Source: Candidatus Marinarcus aquaticus (GTDB lineage: Bacteria; Campylobacterota; Campylobacteria; Campylobacterales; Arcobacteraceae). From it: a stretch of 64,000 nucleotides of DNA. Below, piece after piece: positions 8,237 through 17,705 of the stretch. Location: assembly GCF_004116335.1 (NCBI RefSeq), contig NZ_PDKN01000011.1, positions 32,222 to 96,221 on the forward strand, written 5' to 3'. The translations under genes were made by a program, and so were the position numbers. How positions within the stretch are numbered: the stretch's first letter is position 1; the number at the start of each line of letters is the position of its first letter. The notes beneath the pieces are model-generated. The model was not told the DNA's origin. It saw only the letters and a program-made list of their open reading frames with translations, and ran no database searches.

Positions 8237-9885
8237 AAAATTTAATCTTAATGTTTTTATTCTGTTCTCAACTGCTGTTGGCGCAATCACCTGCAACGGC
8301 AACAAATGAAGAAGCAGCAACACAACAAGTTCAAGAGACACTTTCGCAAGAAGAGTTAGATAAACGTGCAAAAATTCAAGAGCTTAAACTACAGATCAAT
8401 GAGATACGACTGAAACTTGAAGACAATATTTTACTTAAACGATACAGCAACTATATTGCTTATCGACAAATCTCAGATGAACTTTTTAGACTTGAAGAGG
8501 CATATAAACAGTATGAAACCAAAAAAGGTGAAAAATATAAAGAGTTGGAGTATCAAACCAGCAATAAAATTCGTATTAAAAAGAATGAGCTTGAACTCAT
8601 TGCAGAGTATAAAGATTCTCCTATTGGGAATTTGATCAATCCTCCTGAGATTCAAAAAAGTGAACCTGTAACCAATCCTTTTGGAATTATCAATGCCTAT
8701 TCTGATATTAAAAAACTTGAAAACAACAAAGTACGTTTTAAAAAGCTGTATGAAGATATTGAAGAGTTGACTGAACTTTTAGAAAAGAAGATTTTTTTAA
8801 ATCTTGAATTATATGAGATAGAACCAACGGAGGCACTTCAACTGAGAATCAACTTCTTAATGCAACAAAAGAAAGATTTTAATATGGTGCTTGAAATTGT
8901 ATCAACAACCAACAACGTATATTCAAGAAAAATTGAGCAAGTAATTTTAGAAATACAAAGTCAAATCTCAAATCAAGTTGAGAAATCTGTTAAGATTTTT
9001 ATGACGGTTTTTGTGCTTTTGATTGCCTCTTTCTTAATCAAATTAACATTGAAACGATACTTCTTCCAAAATGAAAACTATTATATGGTCAATAAAATCA
9101 TCAATTTTGTGATTGTCTTTTTGGTCATCATGGTGGTGTTGTTCTCATACATTGATAACGTTTCATATCTTGTAACCATTCTGGGGTTTGCATCAGCGGG
9201 TATCGCAATTGCTTTAAAAGATTGGTTTATGTCTATTTTTGGATGGATGGTGATTGTAACATCAGGATCTATTCATGTGGGAGATAGAATCAAAGTTCAA
9301 CGAGATGGTATTCAAGCGGTGGGAGATGTTTTAGACATCTCTTTGTTTAAAATCACCATTCGAGAAGATATTACTTTGACCTCTTATACAACCAACAGAC
9401 GTACAGGAAGAATCTTCTTTATTCCAAACAACTATATCTTCTCTGAACTTATTGCAAACTATACGCATGCAGATTTAAGAACGGTGTGGGATGGAATTGA
9501 TATTACGATTACGTTTGATTCAAACTATAAAAAAGCGCAACACATTGCAAAAGAGATTTTAAAACAGTACTCAAAAGGGTATACCGATATTACAAGAAAA
9601 CAGTTAAGTAAAATGAGAAGCAAATACTCTTTACGTGCAACTGGAGTTGAACCACGTGTCTATACCTTTGTTGAGCCATATGGTATTGTGATTTCATCTT
9701 GGTATCTGACCAATTCTTATGCGGCATTGGCTTTAAGAAGTACTATGAGTCCTGAAATATTAGAAGCATTTATGAAAGAGGATGATATTCATATTGCATA
9801 CCCTACGCAAAGTATTAATCTTCAATCAACGCCTCGTGAAATGCCTAAAGACCTTCAACAAGAGTCACACTACGGTAAGGCTTAA
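8233..9885 (+). CDS. MscS-family mechanosensitive channel with a long periplasmic coiled-coil region
   Basis: A 550-residue inner-membrane protein starting at TTG inside the aroB stop (TTGA overlap). A signal-like segment (LILMFLFCSQLLLAQS) is followed by about 230 residues of charged, probably coiled-coil periplasmic sequence. Then come membrane helices at about 258-275 and 290-310 and the pore-lining MscS helix (GFASAGIAIALKDWFMSIFGW, about 318-338). A beta domain follows (IHVGDRIKV...GDVLDISLFKITIRE), then a mixed C-terminal domain. It probably releases osmolytes on hypo-osmotic shock. The large N-terminal extension resembles MscK/YbdG-like members more than the small MscS. Confidence 0.88.
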   Translation: MKNLILMFLFCSQLLLAQSPATATNEEAATQQVQETLSQEELDKRAKIQELKLQINEIRLKLEDNILLKRYSNYIAYRQISDELFRLEEAYKQYETKKGEKYKELEYQTSNKIRIKKNELELIAEYKDSPIGNLINPPEIQKSEPVTNPFGIINAYSDIKKLENNKVRFKKLYEDIEELTELLEKKIFLNLELYEIEPTEALQLRINFLMQQKKDFNMVLEIVSTTNNVYSRKIEQVILEIQSQISNQVEKSVKIFMTVFVLLIASFLIKLTLKRYFFQNENYYMVNKIINFVIVFLVIMVVLFSYIDNVSYLVTILGFASAGIAIALKDWFMSIFGWMVIVTSGSIHVGDRIKVQRDGIQAVGDVLDISLFKITIREDITLTSYTTNRRTGRIFFIPNNYIFSELIANYTHADLRTVWDGIDITITFDSNYKKAQHIAKEILKQYSKGYTDITRKQLSKMRSKYSLRATGVEPRVYTFVEPYGIVISSWYLTNSYAALALRSTMSPEILEAFMKEDDIHIAYPTQSINLQSTPREMPKDLQQESHYGKA

Positions 9886-11150
9886 TGAACTTTTCAAATA
9901 ATAAACCAAAAGTATACTTCAAGACTTTTGGGTGTCGAACCAATGTGTTTGATACCCAAGTCATGATGAGTAACTTACAAGATTTTGAAGTCACACAAAA
10001 TGAACATGAGGCCAATATTGTGGTGATAAACTCTTGTACAGTTACAAACAGTGCAGACAGCACAGCCCGAGGCTATATCAACAGCTTGAAAAAACTGCCG
10101 AATAATCCAAGAGTTATCTTTACGGGGTGTGGGGTTTGGACAAAAGGGGAGAATCTTTTTAAAGAACAAAAGATTGATGCGCTTTTTGGACACAGTGAAA
10201 AAGAGAAAATCAATGATCTGCTTAAAAATGAAGAGCGTTTTTTTGACGCAGGTGATTTAGAACACATTGATGACACTATTGTTGAAGAGTTCATTGGTAA
10301 AAGCAGGGCGTTTATTAAAATCCAAGAGGGGTGTGATTTCAGATGCTCTTATTGTATCATTCCTCATGTAAGGGGAGATGCACGAAGCTATAAAGAGGAT
10401 AAGATTTTAGAGCAAATCAGGACTTTAGCTTCAAACGGTTTTGGAGAGTTTATTCTTACAGGAACCAACGTTGGAAGCTACGGGAAAAAACAGCACACCT
10501 CATTGGCCAAACTGCTTAAAAAGATTGGTATGACTAAAGGTGTACGACGCGTTCGTTTAGGAAGTGTTGAACCCATACAAATTGATGATGAGTTCAAAGA
10601 GATTATTCACGAACCTTGGATGGCACGTCATCTGCATATTGCACTGCAACATACCAGCAAACAGATGCTTGAAATCATGAACAGACGAAACAAAGTCTTG
10701 TCTGACTTAGAGCTTTTTGAATTTTTAAGCAATAATGGGTATGCTTTAGGTACAGATTTTATCGTGGGACACCCAGGTGAGACGGAAACTTTATGGAAAG
10801 AGGCCATCGAGAATTTACATAAGTTTCCTTTAACACACGTGCATGCATTTACTTACTCAAAACGAGATGGTACACCAAGTGCGACAATGAAACCAGAAAT
10901 AAATGGTGCCATTGCCAAAGAGCGATACAATGAGTTGGTCTCTATTATTGAAGAGAAGAACTTGAAGTTTCGACAAGACAAGCAAGTATTGGATGTGTTA
11001 ATTGAACAAGAAAAAGATGGCAAGCAAATAGGTTTGGATCAATTTTTTAATAAAATCGAAGTCGAAAGTCCTGCTGATTTAGTAGGAGATTGGATTCAAA
11101 TAACAAACTACGAAGCAAAGGCAGAGTGTAATGTTGCAAAATTCGAATAA
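9885..11150 (+). CDS. mtaB: tRNA t6A37 methylthiotransferase MtaB
   Basis: A radical-SAM enzyme of 421 residues that converts t6A to ms2t6A at position 37 of ANN-reading tRNAs. The N-terminal MTTase domain carries the three cluster cysteines in TFGCRTN (about 13-18), VINSCTVTNSAD (about 45-56) and FTGCGVW (about 79-85). The radical-SAM CxxxCxxC motif lies in EGCDFRCSYCIIPHVRG (about 148-164). A short TRAM-like tail ends the protein. The GCRTN form of the first motif is typical of MtaB rather than MiaB. Its start shares one base with the channel gene's stop, so translation is probably coupled. Confidence 0.93.
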   Translation: MNFSNNKPKVYFKTFGCRTNVFDTQVMMSNLQDFEVTQNEHEANIVVINSCTVTNSADSTARGYINSLKKLPNNPRVIFTGCGVWTKGENLFKEQKIDALFGHSEKEKINDLLKNEERFFDAGDLEHIDDTIVEEFIGKSRAFIKIQEGCDFRCSYCIIPHVRGDARSYKEDKILEQIRTLASNGFGEFILTGTNVGSYGKKQHTSLAKLLKKIGMTKGVRRVRLGSVEPIQIDDEFKEIIHEPWMARHLHIALQHTSKQMLEIMNRRNKVLSDLELFEFLSNNGYALGTDFIVGHPGETETLWKEAIENLHKFPLTHVHAFTYSKRDGTPSATMKPEINGAIAKERYNELVSIIEEKNLKFRQDKQVLDVLIEQEKDGKQIGLDQFFNKIEVESPADLVGDWIQITNYEAKAECNVAKFE

Positions 11151-12618
11151 AAAAAATGATAATGAAACGGTTTTAGATAAAAATCTAAAGATGATGAGTA
11201 TGTCAGCCATTATTTTGTTGGCTCTTTTTATTTACACGCTTTATAAAAGCAGTGCAAGTATCAACTCCACCTCTTATTATGTGGGTGTCATCTTTCTTTT
11301 TATTCTTCTGTTCTTTGCTATTTTTCTTCGATTTTATAAAGATAAAATCAAAAAATTTCTTCCTCAAAATAAGTTTGCCCAAGAGTTACAAAAAGCTTCT
11401 CAAAAAAGTTCTGCAACAACATCTGTTCAAGAAAACAGTGAGGATTCAAGTATTGAAGCCATGACTTCTGAAATCACCTTTAAAGATGTAGCAGGTATCA
11501 GCAGTGTTAAAGAGGAGCTTGAAGAGATTGTTGACTTTTTAAATGCTCCTAAAAAATATGTCAAACATGGTGTGAAACTGCCTAAAGGTGTATTGCTTGT
11601 AGGCCCTCCCGGTGTTGGGAAAACACTTGTAGCTCGTGCGGTTGCGGGTGAAGCCAAGGTTCCATTTTTCTATCAAAGCGGTGCCAGCTTTGTACATATT
11701 TATGTAGGTATGGGTGCCAAAAGAGTCAAAGAGCTCTTTGCAAAGGCCAAAGCGAGTGCTCCTGCGATTGTTTTTATTGATGAAATTGATGCGGTGGGTA
11801 AGAAACGAAGTGGCAGTTCAAATGATGAACGAGAAGCAACACTCAATGAACTCTTGACACAAATGGATGGATTTGATGGTGAGAGTGGGGTGATTGTCAT
11901 TGCAGCAACCAATAAAATTGAAGTTTTAGATGATGCATTGCTTAGAGCAGGGCGTTTTGACCGACGTGTCTTTTTAAACCTTCCAAACATCCAAGACAGA
12001 GAGAAGATTTTAGAACTTTACTTACATAAGAAAAAACATGATCTTGATATCAAAGAGTTGGCATTTAATACAGCTGGTTTCTCTTCAGCAGCCATTGCTA
12101 CATTGATTAATGAAGCTCTTTTAAATATGATAAAAAGAGGCGACAAAGTTCTTCTTTTAGAAGACATTGAAACGGCTAAAACCAAAGTTGAGTTTGGTAA
12201 AAAAGAGCATAAACTGCTCAACAGTAAACAAAAAGAGGTATTGGCGTTGTATCAAGCAAGTAAGGCGTATATTGCTCAAAAACCCATTCGTCTTTTTGAA
12301 GAGGGAATTAAAAAAAGCGATGAACTTTTTCCTTCAAAAAGTGTATTGACTCAACAAATCAAAGAGTATTTAGCAGGTTCTATTGGAGTAGAAGTAGTAC
12401 AAGGTGAAGCGTATGCCATACATACTGAGGATTTACACAGTGCGTATGAGTTGGCCTCCGTAATGGTGGATGAGTATAAAATGGAACAAGATGTTCAAGC
12501 ATTTATTGAGGCCGTTAAAAGCGATTTAAAGAGTGAAATCTATAAACACACGGCTGATGTGGTACGACTCAAAGATATTTTACTTCACAATGAGGTCATT
12601 ACTGATAATGAGTTATAA
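11131..12618 (+). CDS. FtsH-like AAA+ ATPase lacking the zinc-protease site
   Basis: A 495-residue membrane protein that overlaps mtaB by 20 bases. Two N-terminal membrane helices (about 24-42 and 52-70) are followed by an FtsH-type AAA module: Walker A GPPGVGKT (about 158-165), Walker B VFIDEIDAVG (about 213-222) and an arginine finger in LLRAGRFDRR. Where FtsH has YHEAGHA, this protein reads LYQASKA (about 373-380): all three catalytic residues of HEXXH are replaced (Y, Q, K). The C-terminal domain is short and diverged. I infer an ATP-driven unfoldase or FtsH partner without proteolysis. Similar FtsH-like proteins occur in other Campylobacterota. Confidence 0.85.
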   Translation: MLQNSNKKNDNETVLDKNLKMMSMSAIILLALFIYTLYKSSASINSTSYYVGVIFLFILLFFAIFLRFYKDKIKKFLPQNKFAQELQKASQKSSATTSVQENSEDSSIEAMTSEITFKDVAGISSVKEELEEIVDFLNAPKKYVKHGVKLPKGVLLVGPPGVGKTLVARAVAGEAKVPFFYQSGASFVHIYVGMGAKRVKELFAKAKASAPAIVFIDEIDAVGKKRSGSSNDEREATLNELLTQMDGFDGESGVIVIAATNKIEVLDDALLRAGRFDRRVFLNLPNIQDREKILELYLHKKKHDLDIKELAFNTAGFSSAAIATLINEALLNMIKRGDKVLLLEDIETAKTKVEFGKKEHKLLNSKQKEVLALYQASKAYIAQKPIRLFEEGIKKSDELFPSKSVLTQQIKEYLAGSIGVEVVQGEAYAIHTEDLHSAYELASVMVDEYKMEQDVQAFIEAVKSDLKSEIYKHTADVVRLKDILLHNEVITDNEL

Positions 12619-13126
12619 GACAACGTATTACAGTGGTTTTTGTTTACAAAATGAGCAAGGACTATTTGATGAATATTTAATCAATAATGATTTTACTCTT
12701 GCTGGTTTCTCTTATGGTGCCATCAACGCTTTTGAAGAGGCATTACACTCTTCAAAACGCATCGATGTGTTGCAACTTTTTTCTCCCGCTTTTTTTCAAG
12801 ATAAAGATGAGAAGTTTAAACGCATGCAGTTGATGTTTTTTAAGAAAGATGCCCAAGGATATTGCCAAAACTTTTTAAAGAATGTGGTCTATCCCTCTTC
12901 AAAAAATATTGAACCATTTTTCAGACAAGGAACTTATGAAGAGTTGGATGAACTGTTGCATTATGTTTGGGATACAAAGAAAGTACAAACACTTTGTAAC
13001 AAAGGGACAAAAATAGAAGTTTATGTTGGTAGTGAAGATAAAATTGTTGATGCTAATAATATAAAAGAGTTTTTTACACCCTTTGCCACGGTCTATTATA
13101 TAAAAGAGTGTGGACATATTTTATAA
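12608..13126 (+). CDS. bioV: Pimeloyl-ACP methyl ester esterase BioV
   Basis: A small alpha/beta hydrolase of 172 residues, the Campylobacterota counterpart of BioH. It would cleave methyl pimeloyl-ACP to pimeloyl-ACP, committing the chain to biotin. The nucleophile elbow GFSYG has its serine at residue 35. The acid is probably in SEDKIVD (about 151-157), and the C-terminal ECGHIL supplies the histidine. I chose the ATG at 12608, which overlaps the FtsH-like gene by 11 bases and gives the natural N-terminus MSYKTTYYSGF. An upstream in-frame ATG at 12533 would add 25 residues encoded wholly inside the previous gene. Confidence 0.85.
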   Translation: MSYKTTYYSGFCLQNEQGLFDEYLINNDFTLAGFSYGAINAFEEALHSSKRIDVLQLFSPAFFQDKDEKFKRMQLMFFKKDAQGYCQNFLKNVVYPSSKNIEPFFRQGTYEELDELLHYVWDTKKVQTLCNKGTKIEVYVGSEDKIVDANNIKEFFTPFATVYYIKECGHIL

Positions 13127-13145
13127 ATTTTAAGGATTACAAATA

Positions 13146-13679
13146 ATGAATGAAAAAGCAAAGATAGGAATCGTCACAACCAGTGATCGAGCAAGTAAAG
13201 GGATCTATGAAGACCTTTCTGGACAAGCCATTATAGATACATTAAATGAATATTTAACGAGTGCTTGGGAACCAGTATATAAAGTGATTGAAGATGATCA
13301 AATTACGATTGAAGAGACATTGATTGACTTGGTTGATAAACAGAAGTGTTGTTTGGTAGTAACAACAGGTGGAACAGGTCCTGCAAAAAGAGATGTCACA
13401 CCTGAAGCAACTGAAAATGTATGTGATAGAATGATGCCTGGTTTTGGTGAGTTGATGCGAGCTGAGTCTTTAAAATATGTACCAACAGCGATTTTATCAC
13501 GACAAACAGCAGGTTTAAGAGGAAGCTCTTTGATTGTTAATCTTCCAGGAAAACCAAAATCTATCAGAGAGTGTTTGGATGCAGTTTTTCCTGCTATTCC
13601 ATACTGCATTGATTTGATGGAAGGTCCGTATTTAGAGTGTAATGAAGAGGTCATAAAACCTTTTAGGCCTAAAAAGTAA
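13146..13679 (+). CDS. mogA: Molybdopterin adenylyltransferase
   Basis: Adenylylates molybdopterin ready for molybdenum insertion. At 177 residues it has the normal length, with the MoCF_biosynth core: IGIVTTSDRAS (8-18), VVTTGGTGPAKRDVTPEAT (about 75-93) and GSSLIVNLPGKPKSI (about 121-135). The GGTGP...D.T.E pattern is the nucleotide/molybdopterin site. It lies 19 bases after bioV with an AAGGAT ribosome site. Its product would serve the two molybdenum reductases encoded later in the window (TorA and PsrA). Confidence 0.93.
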   Translation: MNEKAKIGIVTTSDRASKGIYEDLSGQAIIDTLNEYLTSAWEPVYKVIEDDQITIEETLIDLVDKQKCCLVVTTGGTGPAKRDVTPEATENVCDRMMPGFGELMRAESLKYVPTAILSRQTAGLRGSSLIVNLPGKPKSIRECLDAVFPAIPYCIDLMEGPYLECNEEVIKPFRPKK

Positions 13680-13696
13680 GTAGAAAAGGGGAGATT

Positions 13697-15031
13697 GTGA
13701 AGAAGATATTAATAGCTATCATTTCATCGTTAGTCATGTTTGCCGTGGCACATTTGGCATTTAACACGCAGCATGCCACATTAATGGCACTGATTGTATT
13801 TTTGGTTGTTCTATGGACCAATGAAGGGTTGCCATTGGGTGTGGTTTCACTGCTTCCTATTGTACTTTTTCCATCATTTGATATTTTAAGTACCAATGCA
13901 ACGGCGATTAACTACTCAAAATCCACGATTTTTCTTTTTTTGGGTGGTTTTATGATTGCCATTGCTACACAAAAAACAAATCTGCACAAATATATTTCAA
14001 ACAAACTGTTGACCATATTTCCAAGTACTCCAAGAGGTATATTGTTTTCACTGGCAATTACTTCAGCATTTTTAAGTTCATTGATCTCCAACTCTACAAC
14101 GGCACTGTTGTTGATTCCAATTGCCATGTATTTAAGCGATGATTTAAAGTTTAAAGTGCGATTGATTTTAGTCATAGCGTATGGAGCAAGTATTGGTGGT
14201 ATTGTTACCCCCATTGGTACACCACCCAACTTGATTTTGCTTGGATTTATGGAGCAACACGGTATGCAAGCCATTCCATTTATTAAGTGGATTTTATTGA
14301 CAACGCCATTAGCAATAGCAATGTTGATTATGATTCCTTTTGTTTTATCCATTGGTTTAACAGATGTGAAGCTTGATAATGAGTTAGAAGATCGAGGAGT
14401 ACTCGACCCAGAGAAGAAACGATTGTTATATATCTTAGGCTCATTGGTCGTACTTCTTTTAGTGAACTCTAAAATTGAACCATACTACTCAGGTTTAGGT
14501 TTGAATGAAAAAGGGATTTTGTTAAGTTATGGTTTGTTGATGTTTGCACCAAAGATTGGTTTTTTATCATGGGATGATACAAAGAAAATTCCGTATGAGA
14601 TTATCTTCTTATTTGGAGCAGGGTTCTCTATTGCTGCAGCATTCTCTGCAACAGGCTTGGCTGAAGAGATTGCAAATCATTTATTGAGTCTTTCAAACCT
14701 TCCTGCTATTGTTCTGATTTTAATTGTGGCGTCATTGATTACATTTACAACAGAGATTACATCAAACACAGCATTAATCTCTATTGCTCTGCCAATCATT
14801 TACTCACTGTCGCAAACAACACAGATTGATGGTACGTTGATTATTTTTGTTGCAACCATTTGTGCAAGTTATGCGTTTATGTTGCCAATTGCAACGCCAC
14901 CAAACGCCATTGCTATGAGCAGTGGTGCGGTAAAAGTAAAAGACATGGCCAAATATGGATTTGTATTTAATATTTTAGGAATCTTGTCTATTACGGCTGT
15001 AGCTCTTCTATATTGGCAATACTATTTATAA
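13697..15031 (+). CDS. DASS/SLC13-family anion:sodium symporter
   Basis: A 444-residue polytopic protein with about 11 hydrophobic helices, starting at GTG after a GGGGAG ribosome site. The two inverted family signatures are clear: ISNSTTALLLIPIA with TPIGTPPNLILLG in the first half, and ITSNTALISIALPI with LPIATPPNAIAMSSG in the second half. These are the SNT/TPP motifs of dicarboxylate or sulfate importers of the divalent anion:Na+ family. The substrate (C4-dicarboxylate, citrate or sulfate) cannot be told from sequence. The gap to mogA is 17 bases, so it is likely co-transcribed. Confidence 0.9.
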   Translation: MKKILIAIISSLVMFAVAHLAFNTQHATLMALIVFLVVLWTNEGLPLGVVSLLPIVLFPSFDILSTNATAINYSKSTIFLFLGGFMIAIATQKTNLHKYISNKLLTIFPSTPRGILFSLAITSAFLSSLISNSTTALLLIPIAMYLSDDLKFKVRLILVIAYGASIGGIVTPIGTPPNLILLGFMEQHGMQAIPFIKWILLTTPLAIAMLIMIPFVLSIGLTDVKLDNELEDRGVLDPEKKRLLYILGSLVVLLLVNSKIEPYYSGLGLNEKGILLSYGLLMFAPKIGFLSWDDTKKIPYEIIFLFGAGFSIAAAFSATGLAEEIANHLLSLSNLPAIVLILIVASLITFTTEITSNTALISIALPIIYSLSQTTQIDGTLIIFVATICASYAFMLPIATPPNAIAMSSGAVKVKDMAKYGFVFNILGILSITAVALLYWQYYL

Positions 15032-15048
15032 GGTGATTTGAATAATCC

Positions 15049-17250
15049 ATGCAAGAGATATTTAAAAAATTAGATTTAATTGATTATATTGAAGAGTTTA
15101 CGAAACTCTTCGCTCGAAAAAAAGAGGTGGTGTTAGAAGGAGATATCAATCTTCACTATAAGCTCATACAAGAGCTCTCTTCTTATAACATCAAACAACC
15201 TTTACAGACACAAAACCTTGACAGTGCTTTGATGCATATTCAAAAGCAAGGGATTTTAAAACTCGATGATATTTATGAGTTTGTAAAAATCATTCACTAT
15301 TTTGAGTATTTAAAAGGCTTTAATTTTGAGAGTAAACTGCAAGAGTGGATGGATAAGATCATCATTCCTAATGATATTGAGAACATTGCAAGTTACTTCA
15401 ACAAAAAAGGGGAACTTAAAGAGGGTATCGATGATGACCTTGATATGATTAAAAAAGCGCTTTATTCCAATAAAGAGTCGATTAAACAAGCCTTGTATAA
15501 AGTGATCAACAGTGCTAAAATTCGGCCTTATTTAGTCGATGCTCAAGTGCACTTTGTCAATGGAGAAGAGACGCTATTAGTGCGTGGTGGGTTTAATCAT
15601 GTTATTAAAGCTTCTGTGGTTCATCGTAGTGCTTCAGGGTTTTTCTATATCTTACCCCACAATATTTCTGAACTCAAGCAAAAAGAGTCAAATCTTAAAA
15701 ACAAACAAGAAGAGATTTTACTGCAATTGTGTAAGGAGATAAGCTCAAATTTTGAGAAAAATTTGATGTTTTTAAAGTTTATCAATAAAGAGTTTGACCG
15801 ATTTGATCACTACCAAGCACGCGTCTTTTTTGCCAAAATTTCAGATAAAAACTTTATTTTACCAAGTAAAGGCAAACAGTGTAAACTCGTTGAGTTCAGA
15901 CACCCTGCTTTGCATGATGCAAAACCCATTACGGTTGATTTTTCAAAATCAGTTGTGATGATTACAGGGGTGAATGCTGGAGGTAAAACGATGATGTTAA
16001 AATCGATTCTCTCTTCGGTACTTTTATCGAAATATCTCATTCCTTATCAAGCCCATAAAAGCTCAATAATTGGTCATTTTAAAAATGTGTTAGCCGTTCT
16101 TGATGACCCACAAAATGTCAAAAATGACATTTCTACATTTGCAGGACGAATGGTGGAGTTTTCAAAACTCTTTGGCAGCAAAAATGTCATTGTGGGTGTG
16201 GATGAGATAGAGCTGGGAACAGATTCAGATGAAGCAGCCAGTCTGTTTAAAGTCATCATTGAAGAGTTGATCCAAAAAGATATTAAAATCATCATTACCA
16301 CGCACCATAAAAGATTGGCCGCACTCATGGCTGCTAATGAAGATGTGGAATTGATGGCCGCTATTTATGACGAAGCCAATCAAAAACCTACTTATGAGTT
16401 CTTACAAGGAACCATTGGTAAGTCTTACGCTTTTGAAACAGCAGGACGTTATGGTATTCCTATTAATGTGATTAAAACAGCCAAAAAGGTCTATGGAGAA
16501 GATAAAGACAAACTCAATGAACTGATTGAACGAAGCAGTGAGTTGGAACGAGAGTATAAAACAAAAATCGCCAAACTCAATGATGATATTGCAGAGTATG
16601 AAAGGTTGACAAAGAGCCTTAAAGAGCAAAAAAAGCAGCTGGATGAACACATTTATTCTGAGAAGTCAAAACTGCATAAAGAGTATTATGATGCCAAAGA
16701 AGAGGCTAAAAAAGCAATTAAAGCGAAGCTTTCAAAAGAGTCTCACCAACACTTAAATGAAGCACATAAAAAAGTCAAAGAGATTAAAACTCAAAAAGTT
16801 CAAGAAGTGGAGAGCTTTAAAGTAGGGGACAGAATCAAATATAAAACCTCTAAAGGTGAGATTCTCTCTATTAAAGGTAAAAAAGCCTTTATTGAAAATG
16901 ACTTAGGGATGCGGGTACAAGTCAATTTAAGTGATCTTCAACGAAGTGGAAATCTTGTCAAAGTAGCTGCCAAGCAAAAGGTGGTTGTGAATGTACAACG
17001 ACCAGAAAGTGGAACCATCTCTTTAGACTTACATGGACAACGTGCAGATGAAGCCGTTGAAAACTTAGATAAGTTTATCTCTGATTCATTGATTGCGGGT
17101 TTCGATGAAGTGCTTGTATATCACGGTATTGGTACAGGAAAACTCTCATATGCTGTAAAGAAATATTTAGATAAACACCCTAAAATCAAAGGGTATGAAG
17201 ACGCACATCCAAGTCAAGGTGGATTTGGTGCAAAAGTGATTAAACTTTAA
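15049..17250 (+). CDS. mutS2: MutS2 family ATPase with Smr endonuclease domain
   Basis: A 733-residue protein without the mismatch-recognition domain of MutS1. The clamp/core region is followed by the ATPase: Walker A TGVNAGGKT (about 305-313), Walker B VDEIELGTDSDEA (about 384-396) and TTHHKRLA. A long charged coiled coil runs from about 490 to 590. The C-terminal Smr domain has SLDLHGQRADEA (about 660-671) and YHGIGTGKL, the residues used for nicking. In Campylobacterota, MutS2 limits recombination, and in other bacteria it also acts at collided ribosomes. It is the last gene of the aroB run, followed by a hairpin. Confidence 0.95.
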   Translation: MQEIFKKLDLIDYIEEFTKLFARKKEVVLEGDINLHYKLIQELSSYNIKQPLQTQNLDSALMHIQKQGILKLDDIYEFVKIIHYFEYLKGFNFESKLQEWMDKIIIPNDIENIASYFNKKGELKEGIDDDLDMIKKALYSNKESIKQALYKVINSAKIRPYLVDAQVHFVNGEETLLVRGGFNHVIKASVVHRSASGFFYILPHNISELKQKESNLKNKQEEILLQLCKEISSNFEKNLMFLKFINKEFDRFDHYQARVFFAKISDKNFILPSKGKQCKLVEFRHPALHDAKPITVDFSKSVVMITGVNAGGKTMMLKSILSSVLLSKYLIPYQAHKSSIIGHFKNVLAVLDDPQNVKNDISTFAGRMVEFSKLFGSKNVIVGVDEIELGTDSDEAASLFKVIIEELIQKDIKIIITTHHKRLAALMAANEDVELMAAIYDEANQKPTYEFLQGTIGKSYAFETAGRYGIPINVIKTAKKVYGEDKDKLNELIERSSELEREYKTKIAKLNDDIAEYERLTKSLKEQKKQLDEHIYSEKSKLHKEYYDAKEEAKKAIKAKLSKESHQHLNEAHKKVKEIKTQKVQEVESFKVGDRIKYKTSKGEILSIKGKKAFIENDLGMRVQVNLSDLQRSGNLVKVAAKQKVVVNVQRPESGTISLDLHGQRADEAVENLDKFISDSLIAGFDEVLVYHGIGTGKLSYAVKKYLDKHPKIKGYEDAHPSQGGFGAKVIKL

Positions 17251-17295
17251 AGAAAAAAGAAAATTTATATCCTCTTTTCTTGTAATTTCATCAAA

Positions 17296-17327
17296 AAAGA
17301 CTAAGAGAGAAAACTCTTTTAGTCTTT
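17296..17327. terminator. Bidirectional terminator between mutS2 and the 128-residue gene
   Basis: AAAGACTAAGAG pairs with CTCTTTTAGTCTTT with a small 2-base bulge. It sits between convergent genes and covers the stop codon of the minus-strand gene (17319-17321). Confidence 0.7.
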
Positions 17328-17705
17328 AAGTGATTTAATCATATTCTCCATCGTAACATTGGCTTGTTCATTAGGTGCTTCAAGAAAGTTCACAATAAAA
17401 CTTTTTTCAAGTTCAACAACACCAATTGACCTTGGTCGTACGGCCAGAACTTCGGATGTGGGTATCTCTTTACCAAAACAAAATACAATATTTTTGGCAT
17501 CTTTAATGATAGGATTAATCTCACCTTTGATATTAACTGTATGCTCATATTGATTAAATGTTGCAATGTAAGCAATCACATCATTGGCATCAATTCTTTT
17601 TTTTAACGCATCAATAATCTCATCAACAGTAGTGTAGTTTAATTCACTTTTTGAAAACTCAATCTCAAATATATGGTATTTTTCTTTAAAAACTTTTTGT
17701 TTCAA
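17319..17705 (-). CDS. Conserved-looking 128-residue protein, unknown function (DUF6858-like)
   Basis: A soluble alpha/beta protein starting MKQKVFKEKYHIFEIEFSKS. It contains a YIATFNQYEHT segment and a KNIVFCFGKEIP strand (about 70-83), and ends MENMIKSLKD. No catalytic motif or membrane segment is visible. The pattern recalls a family seen in Campylobacterota that I would tentatively place in DUF6858. It is abutted by the gene upstream on the same strand (no gap), so the two are probably one operon. Confidence 0.6.
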   Translation of the reverse strand: MKQKVFKEKYHIFEIEFSKSELNYTTVDEIIDALKKRIDANDVIAYIATFNQYEHTVNIKGEINPIIKDAKNIVFCFGKEIPTSEVLAVRPRSIGVVELEKSFIVNFLEAPNEQANVTMENMIKSLKD

